A stretch of 40,840 nucleotides of DNA from Verrucomicrobiota bacterium (GTDB taxonomy: Bacteria > Verrucomicrobiota > Verrucomicrobiia > Limisphaerales > UBA1096): positions 1 through 40,840 of the forward strand of contig JASLKI010000258.1 in assembly GCA_030747575.1 (NCBI GenBank). Reading direction: 5' to 3'. The notes under the pieces are model-generated. The model was not told the origin of the DNA, did not search any database, and saw nothing but the letters and a program-made list of their open reading frames with translations. This document shows positions 33,572-40,840 of the stretch, piece after piece. Position 1 is the stretch's first letter. The number at the start of each line of letters is the position of its first letter. A program made the position numbers and the translations under genes.

Positions 33572-34687
33572 ATGTCATATTCAATGTCAGACTTGTTGCA
33601 CCTTGTGGTGAAGGAGGGCGCTTCCGATCTCCACATTCGGGTGGGCGTGCCGCCTGCGATCCGCTTGAACGGTGTATTGCAGAAGGTGGATGGCCCTGCT
33701 GTCACGGAAGAAATATCCGAGGAGTTGATGCGTTCTATCACATCTGATGAGAATGTTCAGGCGGTGCGTGAACGTGGTGGTGCTGACTTTGCTTTTGCGT
33801 TTGGAGAGATGGCTCGCTTCCGGGTGGCGATTTTCAAGGAGAAAGGAAGGTTTGCATCCGTGTTGCGCCAGATTCCGACAACTCTGCTGACTTTCGAGCA
33901 GATCGGGTTGCCGCCCTCGGTAAAAGAGTTGTTGTACAAACCTCGTGGCATGTGCCTTGTGACCGGCCCAACAGGGTCCGGGAAGAGCACAACACTGGCT
34001 TCGATGGTTGACATCATCAACATAGAACGGGACGACGCCCATATTGTCACCGTAGAAGATCCCATTGAGTTTTATCACAACCACAAGGCCGCTATTATCA
34101 CACAGCGCGAGGTGCACGTGGATGTGCCGAGTTTCGGCGAAGCTCTTCGGCGCGTCCTTAGACAGGATCCAGACATTATTCTGGTGGGTGAGATGCGGGA
34201 TTTGGAGACGATTGAGTCTGCCATCACTGCTGCGGAGACGGGTCACTTGGTGTTTGGCACCTTGCACACGACGGGGGCCGCCAAGACCATCGACCGTGTC
34301 GTGAACGCCTTTCCGACCAATCAGCAGAACACCATCCGCATCCAGCTTTCCACAGTATTAATTTCCGTGATTTCACAGTTGCTCTGTCCGCGCGCTGACA
34401 GGCCGGGTCGGGTGGCAATATTCGAGATCATGAACTTGACCCCGTCGATTTCCGCGCTGATTCGTGACAATAAAACCTACCGGATTAATTCCGATATTCA
34501 AACCGGCGCTAAATACGGCATGGTGACCTTGGATGGATTCCTGTTGGAGAAATATCAGGCCGGCTTGATTACCGAGGACGAGGTCATCACCAAGTCACAA
34601 GATCCATCGACCATCATGGAGAAGCTTCGGAGTGTGCAGGCAGGGATGGCGGCTGATGACGAGGAAGGGGAGGAAGGGGAGGTTTGA
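33572..34687 (+). CDS. pilT: Type IV pilus retraction ATPase
   Basis: The 371-residue motor depolymerises pilus fibres. It has a PAS-like N-domain (SDLHIRVGVPPAIRLNG), Walker A GPTGSGKST, VTVEDPIEF, RQDPDIILVGEMRDLETI, and GHLVFGTLHT, with no zinc knuckle, as expected for PilT. The C-terminal AIRNLIRE element of canonical PilT appears as SISALIRD, so the conserved AIR is not kept. The tail (about 355-371) is acidic and Glu-rich. Its stop overlaps the next start as TGATG, after GGGGAGG, showing coupled translation. The gene lies between the two PilB-type genes. Confidence 0.92.
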   Translation: MSYSMSDLLHLVVKEGASDLHIRVGVPPAIRLNGVLQKVDGPAVTEEISEELMRSITSDENVQAVRERGGADFAFAFGEMARFRVAIFKEKGRFASVLRQIPTTLLTFEQIGLPPSVKELLYKPRGMCLVTGPTGSGKSTTLASMVDIINIERDDAHIVTVEDPIEFYHNHKAAIITQREVHVDVPSFGEALRRVLRQDPDIILVGEMRDLETIESAITAAETGHLVFGTLHTTGAAKTIDRVVNAFPTNQQNTIRIQLSTVLISVISQLLCPRADRPGRVAIFEIMNLTPSISALIRDNKTYRINSDIQTGAKYGMVTLDGFLLEKYQAGLITEDEVITKSQDPSTIMEKLRSVQAGMAADDEEGEEGEV

Positions 34688-36405
34688 TGGCAGACTATTT
34701 GTCCATACCTCTTCTGTCTTTGATAGCGGAACTGAACCTATTGGACGAGTTCCAGGTAGAGGAGGCCGCCGGTGAAGTGGAAGCCAAGGGGGTAACCGCA
34801 TTTCAGGCCTTGTTGGACTTGGGTTATCTGGACTCCGACGCGATCATTCAGGCTTTGTGTGACCATCTCGGAGTGGAGTCGATGGATCTTAACGACGCCA
34901 TGATCACTCCGGAATTGATCAAACTCCTGCCGTCCGGATTAGCCAAGCAGCACAAGTGTATTCCGGTGTCCAATTTTGAGTCGACGTTGCAAGTGGCTTT
35001 TGTAGATCCGCTTGACCTCGCAGCGATCGATGAGATCATCTTTACTACCGGCTTGGAGATTCAGACGGTGGTGGCTGATCCCGCCCAGGTTATGGCTGCC
35101 GTCAAGGAGCACTACGGCGAGGACGAGGCGGATTCCGTGGCCGGAGGGGCTGCGTTTGAGGAGATTCTGAAGGAAATGGGTGTCGACTCCTTGGAGGAAA
35201 GCAAGGAGGAGGAGGACATAGTAAAAATAGACGTCTCGGGGGATGATCGGGATATCGCCGCCTTTGTGGATGCTGTCTTGATAACGGCTATTGGTGACCG
35301 CGCCAGCGATATTCACTTTGAGCCGTTCGAGAACGATTTCAAGATTCGGGCCCGAGTTGACGGAGCTCTTTACGAGTTGACTAGCCCGCCGAAAGGTCTG
35401 TCCAAAAATGTGGTCAGCCGCATCAAGGTTATGGCGGATCTAAAGCCGGACGAGACACGCCGGCCACAGGACGGACGCATTCCTCGCATAATGCCTGACG
35501 GCCGAAAGATCGACCTGCGTGTTTCCTGTTTGCCGACACAGTTCGGTGAGTCTGTTGTGTTGCGTGTGCTCGACCGCGAAGCCATCACGCTGGATCTGGA
35601 TGCTCTTGGTTTTCCGGATGACATGCTGACCAGGATCAAGGAAACCGCAAGAACTCCCAACGGGATTTTCATTGTTACGGGCCCGACGGGCTGTGGTAAA
35701 ACCACCACCCTGTATTCCACGCTTCACGAGGTGAATTCCATCGGCGACAAGATTCTATCAGTAGAGGATCCGGTCGAGTTCGACATCGATGGGATCATGC
35801 AGGTTCCTGTCAGTGAAGCCGTTGGGATGACGTTTGCCGCTGGTTTGCGGTCTTTTTTGCGGCAGGATCCAGATATTATAATGGTCGGAGAGATGCGCGA
35901 TCTCGAGACGGCGCAGATCTCCATCCAGGCATCGCTGACGGGTCACTTGGTTCTCAGTACCCTTCACACCAACGATGCTGCTGGGGCTGTTACTCGGCTT
36001 TTAGATATGGGTGTCGAGCCGTTCCTTATCTCATCATCCCTCTTGTGCGTGCTTGCTCAGCGCCTCATCCGGACCATCTGCAAAAAATGCAGCAGTCCGT
36101 TTGAGCCGACGGATAACCAACTTAAGCAACTTGGATTAAAGCAAAACGATTCAAACGACACCCAGTTTCATTACGGCCGGGGTTGCTCCCCCTGCCACGA
36201 CACCGGTTATTCTGGCCGACGGGGTATTTTTGAGTTTTTAGTCATTACCGAAGAGATTCGTGAGTTGATCAACGTAAGTGCGCCCACCATCGTCATTCGC
36301 CAAAAAGCCATGGAACTGGGCATGAGTACGCTGCGACAAGATGGCTTGCGCGGCATCTACGATGGTGATACGACCGTGGAAGAGGTGCTCCGTTACACAT
36401 CATAA
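34687..36405 (+). CDS. pilB: Type IV pilus/type II secretion assembly ATPase, second PilB/GspE copy
   Basis: The 572-residue paralogue of the first motor has an N-terminal MshEN-like domain (1-150), an acidic linker (about 155-185), ASDIHFEP, Walker A GPTGCGKT (332-339, Cys where the first copy has Ser), SVEDPVEF, RQDPDIIMVGEMRD, GHLVLSTLHTND, and the zinc knuckle CKKC...CSPC. Walker and His boxes look intact, so it should be active. I use ATG 34687, which overlaps the pilT stop; TTG one codon earlier is in frame. pilC follows after 17 bases. Having two extension motors with one retraction motor suggests two fibre types or a division of tasks (inference). Confidence 0.92.
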   Translation: MADYLSIPLLSLIAELNLLDEFQVEEAAGEVEAKGVTAFQALLDLGYLDSDAIIQALCDHLGVESMDLNDAMITPELIKLLPSGLAKQHKCIPVSNFESTLQVAFVDPLDLAAIDEIIFTTGLEIQTVVADPAQVMAAVKEHYGEDEADSVAGGAAFEEILKEMGVDSLEESKEEEDIVKIDVSGDDRDIAAFVDAVLITAIGDRASDIHFEPFENDFKIRARVDGALYELTSPPKGLSKNVVSRIKVMADLKPDETRRPQDGRIPRIMPDGRKIDLRVSCLPTQFGESVVLRVLDREAITLDLDALGFPDDMLTRIKETARTPNGIFIVTGPTGCGKTTTLYSTLHEVNSIGDKILSVEDPVEFDIDGIMQVPVSEAVGMTFAAGLRSFLRQDPDIIMVGEMRDLETAQISIQASLTGHLVLSTLHTNDAAGAVTRLLDMGVEPFLISSSLLCVLAQRLIRTICKKCSSPFEPTDNQLKQLGLKQNDSNDTQFHYGRGCSPCHDTGYSGRRGIFEFLVITEEIRELINVSAPTIVIRQKAMELGMSTLRQDGLRGIYDGDTTVEEVLRYTS

Positions 36406-36422
36406 GATATTAGGACTCATTT

Positions 36423-37706
36423 ATGGCCACCTTCCAATACGAAGCCGTCAATAACAAGAGTGGTAAGACTGAGAAGGGCGAACTACCCGCCGCCAGTCAG
36501 CCCGAGGCGTTGGCTCGGTTGCAGGAGATGGGGTTGCATCCCACCAAGGTGGAGCAAGCCAAGGCCGCCTCAAAGAGAACCAAACCGGGGAAAGGTAAAA
36601 AGGGTGCCAAAAAGGGTGTCGGGCAGATGGAGATCAACATCCCTGGCCTTGGGGGCAGGGTTAAGGAAAAGATTCTCACGATCTTCACCCGGCAGTTGGC
36701 CCAGTTGACTTCCGCCGGCTTGCCTCTTCTCACCGGTCTAAAGGTGCTTCAGAAACAGGAAAAGGACGCCACATTAAGGCGCGTCTTGGGTGAAATGTCC
36801 GAGGTGATCGAGGGCGGCGGCACGTTCTCCGAGGGTTTGGCTCAGCACCCCAAGGTTTTCAACAAGCTGTTTGTCAGCATGGTCAAAGCGGGTGAGTTGG
36901 GTGGTGTCCTTGAGGTGGTCCTCGACCGCTTGGCCATGTTCATGGAAAAAGCCATGAAAATTAAAGGCAAGGTCAAAGCTGCCATGTTTTATCCGATAGC
37001 GGTGTTGGTGGTTGCGGTGGTGATCATGGGCATCCTTTTGGTGTTCGTCATCCCTAAATTCAAGGACGTGTTTTCTGACATGCTGGGTAAGGACGGGTTG
37101 CCGGATTTTACCGAATTCGTGTTATCCATTAGTGACACGGTTCGCTTGAACGCCATGGGGACAATGTGCGGTGTTTTTGCCTGTTTTTTCACGTTTTCGA
37201 TGATTGGCCGGACAAACTTTGGCCGTTACATTCTCGATAAAATGAGCCTTGTTTTCCCTGTCATTGGCCCCGTGGTGGAGCGGGTGGCGATTGCCCGTTT
37301 TGCACGGACGCTTGGCACTCTAATCAATTCCGGTGTGCCGATTCTCCAGGCGCTCAATATCGTCAAGGACACTTCAGGCAACGTGGTCGTGTCGCGTGCG
37401 GTTCAGGATGTCCACGACAGCGTGAAGGAGGGTGAAACCATCGTCGCACCGCTGGATGCTTCCCGCGTGTTCCCTCCGATGGTTATAAGCATGGTGGATG
37501 TCGGCGAAAAAACCGGTGATATGCCACAGATGCTCGAGAAAATCGCCGACACCTACGATGAGGAGGTTGATCGCGCCGTGGAATCTCTCACATCGTTGAT
37601 CGAGCCCATCATGATTGTTTTCCTCGCCGTAATCGTTGGCGGTATCGTGATCGCCATGTTCCTGCCTTTGATTGTCATGATCGAGAGCTTGGGCGGGGCG
37701 GAGTAG
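36423..37706 (+). CDS. pilC: Type IV pilus/type II secretion inner-membrane platform protein
   Basis: The 427-residue platform protein on which the ATPases act has the N-terminal FQYEAVNNKSGKTEKGE, a basic Lys/Gly-rich linker (about 45-66), then two T2SSF domains: IFTRQLAQLTSAGLPLL with FSEGLAQHPKVFNKLFVSMV, and ARFARTLGTLINSGVPIL with PPMVISMVDVGEKTG. Membrane segments lie at about 190-215, 238-260 and 395-420. Length and layout are normal. It is last in the operon; pilin, PilM-Q and secretin genes are not in the window. Confidence 0.93.
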   Translation: MATFQYEAVNNKSGKTEKGELPAASQPEALARLQEMGLHPTKVEQAKAASKRTKPGKGKKGAKKGVGQMEINIPGLGGRVKEKILTIFTRQLAQLTSAGLPLLTGLKVLQKQEKDATLRRVLGEMSEVIEGGGTFSEGLAQHPKVFNKLFVSMVKAGELGGVLEVVLDRLAMFMEKAMKIKGKVKAAMFYPIAVLVVAVVIMGILLVFVIPKFKDVFSDMLGKDGLPDFTEFVLSISDTVRLNAMGTMCGVFACFFTFSMIGRTNFGRYILDKMSLVFPVIGPVVERVAIARFARTLGTLINSGVPILQALNIVKDTSGNVVVSRAVQDVHDSVKEGETIVAPLDASRVFPPMVISMVDVGEKTGDMPQMLEKIADTYDEEVDRAVESLTSLIEPIMIVFLAVIVGGIVIAMFLPLIVMIESLGGAE

Positions 37707-37768
37707 CCGAGCTTGGTTGAGTCGGCTCAGTCCAGTCCCTTAATGCAATTGGTCGTGCGTTTGGGTAA

Positions 37769-39220
37769 ATGGGCATGAACTGTAAGGCAGACAAAAGACA
37801 GCTCACCCGCCGTTTGGCCGAGATCGTTGGCAAAGATGCCGTGCTTGACGACGAGCGGGAACTCGTGGTGTACGAGTGCGACGCCTACACGCTCCAAAGG
37901 AACCCCCCAACTGCAGTTGTGCTGCCCCGATCCACACAGGAAGTGGCGGCGGTCGTCCGCCTTTGCGCCGAGATGGGCGTGCCCGTCATCCCGCGCGGAG
38001 CCGGCACCAGTCTCAGCGGTGCAGTACTTGCGGTCGATGGCGGCGTGATGATCGCGCTCACCCGGATGAACCGGGTGCTAAACATCGATCCGCGCAACCG
38101 CCGGGCACTCGTCGAGGCGGGCTGCGTCAACGCGTGGATAACCCGTAACGCGTCGGCGCACGGATTGTTTTATGCGCCGGATCCATCGAGCCAGACGGCC
38201 TGCACGATCGGCGGCAACATCGCTACCAACTCCGGCGGGCCGCACACGCTGAAAAACGGGGTCACTACCAATCACGTGCTCGGCTACGAGATGGTGTTGC
38301 CGGACGGTGCAATTGAATGGCTTGGCGTTGAACCCGATGGCGGTGAGGAGGTGGCCGGGTTCGATTTGCGCGGCGCGGCGATCGGCTCGGAGGGGATGTT
38401 CGGTGTCGTGACGAGGGTGTTGGTTCGCCTCATGAAAACGCCGCCGGCGTTCAAGACCTTCCTCTGTGTTTTCGAAAGTGTGGACGAGGCCAGCCAGGCT
38501 GTGAGCGGCATTATTGCCGCGGGGATTGTGCCAGCAGCACTGGAGATGATGGATCAACTTATCACCCAGGCGCTTGAGGAGGCGTATCACTTCGGCTTCC
38601 CGCTCGATGCCGGTGCGGTGCTGATCGTTGAGCTGGACGGCTTGACCAAGGGCGTGGAGCAACAGGCCAAGCGGGTCGAGGAGGTTTGCCGCCAAAACAA
38701 CGCCAGCGAAGTGCGTTTGGCCAAGGACGATGCTGAGCGCACCGCCCTGTGGAAATGCCGCAAACGCGCCTTCGGTGCGATCGGTCGCCTGAGCCCCAAC
38801 TACGTCACGCAGGACGGCGTCGTGCCGCGAAGCAAACTGCCGGAAATCATGCGTTTCATCAGCTCCGTGAGTGACAAATACGAACTGCGAATCCCCAACG
38901 TCTTCCACGCCGGCGACGGCAATATTCACCCGCTGATCCTATACGATGAACGCGATCCCGACCAAGTGAAACGGGCATTGCAGGCGGGGCACGACATTCT
39001 GGGAAAATGCATCGAACTCGGCGGCAGCGTCACCGGCGAGCACGGCATCGGTGCCGAAAAAATCGACTTCATGGCGAAGCAATACAGCGGGGATGACTTA
39101 GACGCCATGCAACAGTTGCGTCACGTTTTTGATCCGAACAGACGCTCTAACCCTCACAAAATGTTCCCCGGCGCCAAGCGCTGCGCCGAGTTCGCCCAGA
39201 AGAAACAAATTCCTGCATGA
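37769..39220 (+). CDS. glcD: Glycolate oxidase FAD-linked subunit
   Basis: The 483-residue flavoprotein oxidises glycolate (or D-lactate) to glyoxylate together with GlcE and GlcF. FAD-binding is shown by PRGAGTSLSGAVLAVDGGV, CTIGGNIATNSGGPHTLKNG and AAIGSEGMFGVVT; the C-terminal domain has FHAGDGNIHPLI and GSVTGEHGIGAEK. ATG 37769 is followed two codons later by another ATG (37775), which is equally possible. It overlaps glcE by 4 bases (ATGA), so the three subunits are made together. D-lactate dehydrogenase activity is an alternative the sequence cannot exclude. Confidence 0.9.
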   Translation: MGMNCKADKRQLTRRLAEIVGKDAVLDDERELVVYECDAYTLQRNPPTAVVLPRSTQEVAAVVRLCAEMGVPVIPRGAGTSLSGAVLAVDGGVMIALTRMNRVLNIDPRNRRALVEAGCVNAWITRNASAHGLFYAPDPSSQTACTIGGNIATNSGGPHTLKNGVTTNHVLGYEMVLPDGAIEWLGVEPDGGEEVAGFDLRGAAIGSEGMFGVVTRVLVRLMKTPPAFKTFLCVFESVDEASQAVSGIIAAGIVPAALEMMDQLITQALEEAYHFGFPLDAGAVLIVELDGLTKGVEQQAKRVEEVCRQNNASEVRLAKDDAERTALWKCRKRAFGAIGRLSPNYVTQDGVVPRSKLPEIMRFISSVSDKYELRIPNVFHAGDGNIHPLILYDERDPDQVKRALQAGHDILGKCIELGGSVTGEHGIGAEKIDFMAKQYSGDDLDAMQQLRHVFDPNRRSNPHKMFPGAKRCAEFAQKKQIPA

Positions 39221-40116
39221 CGATCAAGCCGGGCTCCATTTCAGAGTTACAGGAATTGCTGCCGCAATCGCAGCGAGTGGAGGAAGTGTCACTGGAGGCT
39301 GTCGCTGAACTCATCGAGCATGTGCCAGAAGACATGACGGCAACGGTGCATGCCGGTATGTCCTTGAGCGAATTTCAGTCGCGCTTAGGCAAGGTGGGCC
39401 AGTGGTTGCCGGTAGACCCACCGCATCCGCAAGTTGTTACAATTGGCGAGTTGTTGGCCTGCAACCTCAACGGACCGAGGCGTTTCGGTTGCGGGGCGAT
39501 TCGCGACTGGGTTATCGGCATGGCCGTTGTGCTGCCGGACGGACGGCTGATTCGCAACGGCGGCAAGGTGGTCAAGAATGTTGCCGGATTCGATCTGTGC
39601 CGATTGTTCGTCGGCGCGAAAAATGAACTGGGCATCATCGTTGAGGCGGCGTTCAAGTTGCTGCCATTGCCGGAAGCGGAGGCACACTTGGCCAAGCCGT
39701 GCGAGTCGCTTGGCCAAGCAGAGGAAGTGCTCGAAAAAATCTGGGCCTCCGATCTGCAGCCGACGGTGCTCGATCTGCACCGGGTCGATGGGAAACCTCT
39801 TACATTGGTTGCTGGTTTCGCCGGGCCAAGCGCGGATATTGAGGCCCAGTCGGGTGCTGCGAACGCACTTGGTATTGTTGTAGAGACGTCACTCGATTAC
39901 GACGCCCGATTTCGCCAAACGGCTCCCTGCTTTACGTCAGTTGCTCCAGGGAAATTGATTTCAACTTTGCGGAGCCTGGGCGATGAGTCGTTCGTAGCCC
40001 GTGCGGGGAATGGTGTGATTTATCATCCCAGCGCTAAGCCAATGGGGGTTCCGTCGCTGGATTTACAGAAGAGGGTAAAGGGCATTTTTGACCCGAAAGG
40101 AGTGCTGGTCGGATGA
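39217..40116 (+). CDS. glcE: Glycolate oxidase subunit GlcE
   Basis: The 299-residue protein is a shorter relative of GlcD: VHAGMSLSEFQSRL, LPVDPPHPQVVTIGELLACN, DWVIGMAVVLPDGRLIRNGG, VVKNVAGFDLCRLFVGAKNELGI-type core. It lacks the large catalytic C-domain of GlcD, as usual. It overlaps glcD and glcF by 4 bases each. Two exact CTTGGCCAAG palindromes lie 22 bases apart at 39687 and 39709; they encode LAK and LGQ, in different codon phases. Confidence 0.9.
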   Translation: MTIKPGSISELQELLPQSQRVEEVSLEAVAELIEHVPEDMTATVHAGMSLSEFQSRLGKVGQWLPVDPPHPQVVTIGELLACNLNGPRRFGCGAIRDWVIGMAVVLPDGRLIRNGGKVVKNVAGFDLCRLFVGAKNELGIIVEAAFKLLPLPEAEAHLAKPCESLGQAEEVLEKIWASDLQPTVLDLHRVDGKPLTLVAGFAGPSADIEAQSGAANALGIVVETSLDYDARFRQTAPCFTSVAPGKLISTLRSLGDESFVARAGNGVIYHPSAKPMGVPSLDLQKRVKGIFDPKGVLVG

Positions 40117-40840
40117 GTGCCATTGACCAATTTCTCGATGAAACAAAGGCGCTTGCCTGTGTGCATTGCGGTTTGTGCCTCTCCTCCTGCCCGACTTATC
40201 TCGAGACCGGGAATGAAAACGACTCGCCGCGTGGCCGAATTTACATCATGCGCGCCATACAGGCTGGGCGGTTGGATGTGGGGGCTGCAACGGTTCGGCA
40301 TATCGACTTGTGCCTCGGTTGCCGTGCCTGCGAGACCGCCTGCCCAAGCGGCGTGCAGTACGGGACGCTGCTGGAGGAGACGCGCGATCACATCGAGAAA
40401 CACCACAGTCGCGGCCTCTTCCAATGGCTGTTGCGCCGGCTCGTCATCGAGCAGGTTTTTCCGTTTCCGTGGCGGATGCAAGTGGCTTTGTGGCCGGTGC
40501 GGGTCATTCGTTTTTTACGGCTTGGATTTTTGCTGCCCAAGTTTGCACGGGAAATGATGGAACTGCTGCCGCAACAGTTGACCAAGGGCAATCTGCCCGC
40601 CAAGCGCTTGGTCAAGGTGGAGGCGAAGGGGCAGGTTGGATTCATCGAGGGCTGCGTAATGCAGGGCATGTTCGGCGACACGAACGAATCGAGCGTCGAG
40701 TTGCTCAACCGCGACGGCTGGGATGTAATCACACCAAGGAGGCAGGGCTGCTGCGGCGCGTTGTACGCCCACAGTGGGCAACTGGCCAAGGCACGCGATT
40801 GTGCTCGGCGCAACATTGCGGCGTTTGAGAATGAACCGCT
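40113..40840 (+). CDS. glcF: Glycolate oxidase iron-sulfur subunit (cut by window end)
   Basis: The open frame from ATG 40113 runs off the window after 242 codons. It has two [4Fe-4S] ferredoxin motifs: CVHCGLCLSSCPTY (near residue 17) and CLGCRACETACPSG (near 68). The first CCG-type domain follows (EGCVMQGMFGDTN, then GCCGALYAHSG), probably a quinone-side or heterodisulfide-type cluster site. The expected full length is about 400-450 residues, so roughly half is missing. It overlaps glcE by ATGA. It passes electrons from GlcD toward the membrane. Confidence 0.92.
   Translation, partial: MSAIDQFLDETKALACVHCGLCLSSCPTYLETGNENDSPRGRIYIMRAIQAGRLDVGAATVRHIDLCLGCRACETACPSGVQYGTLLEETRDHIEKHHSRGLFQWLLRRLVIEQVFPFPWRMQVALWPVRVIRFLRLGFLLPKFAREMMELLPQQLTKGNLPAKRLVKVEAKGQVGFIEGCVMQGMFGDTNESSVELLNRDGWDVITPRRQGCCGALYAHSGQLAKARDCARRNIAAFENEP

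Noticed and set aside
1..40840. CRISPR array, tRNA, rRNA, transposase or phage genes
   Set aside because: No regularly spaced repeats, cloverleaf, rRNA segment or transposase motif was found on either strand; short degenerate cases could be missed by eye.

Overview
This 40.8 kb window is bacterial chromosome. The gene content points to the PVC group, most likely Verrucomicrobiota: a DUF1559-type pseudopilin with an H-X9-DG motif, a Tat-exported Gfo/Idh/MocA oxidoreductase, a secreted protein with a short immunoglobulin-like tail, a bS22/mS38-like mini ribosomal protein, a CPBP protease of the exosortase-associated type, and paired PilB ATPases around PilT. That assignment is inference from gene families; no rRNA or tRNA gene was seen.

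Layout. (1) Bases 1 to about 3,280 are clearly AT-richer than the rest and gene-poor. They hold a small four-helix membrane protein with a perfect 30-bp tandem duplication, an 85-residue secreted or anchored protein, and a secreted PI-PLC-like phosphodiesterase, separated by non-coding DNA with a diverged ~180-bp direct duplication. This looks like acquired DNA. (2) 3.3-9.4 kb holds a dihydroorotate dehydrogenase-like gene and coaE on the plus strand, facing a minus-strand cluster read as purN, a 40-residue basic ORF, hisG (long form), a bS22-like 33-residue protein, a TPR lipoprotein, a DUF2203 protein and a small membrane protein. (3) 9.6-13.5 kb holds miaE, a Tat-exported oxidoreductase overlapping an ADPRibase-Mn-like phosphoesterase, and accA facing them. 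(4) 13.7-20 kb holds a secreted protein and a pseudopilin, facing the minus-strand cluster hisD-hisC-CPBP protease-RlmI-like methyltransferase. (5) 20-31.5 kb holds a large Snf2 helicase; a minus-strand SDR/sulfotransferase/DUF1214 run; a divergent D-xylonate dehydratase homologue; rph with a histidine phosphatase; a small ORF; and a BadF-type sugar kinase. (6) 31.8-37.7 kb is a type IV pilus/type II secretion motor operon, pilB-pilT-pilB-pilC. (7) 37.8 kb to the end is a glycolate oxidase operon, glcD-glcE-glcF, with glcF cut by the window edge.

Most of the window is housekeeping or ordinary accessory metabolism, and I see no CRISPR array, phage, transposase or recognisable defence system. 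The strongest unexplained signal is at DNA level. The 10-bp palindrome CTTGGCCAAG occurs 12 times by my reading, where chance predicts about 0.05. It often joins a second palindrome, CCAAGCGCTTGG, and occurs in two different codon phases and between genes. It resembles a highly iterated palindrome (as HIP1 in cyanobacteria) and deserves a genome-wide check.
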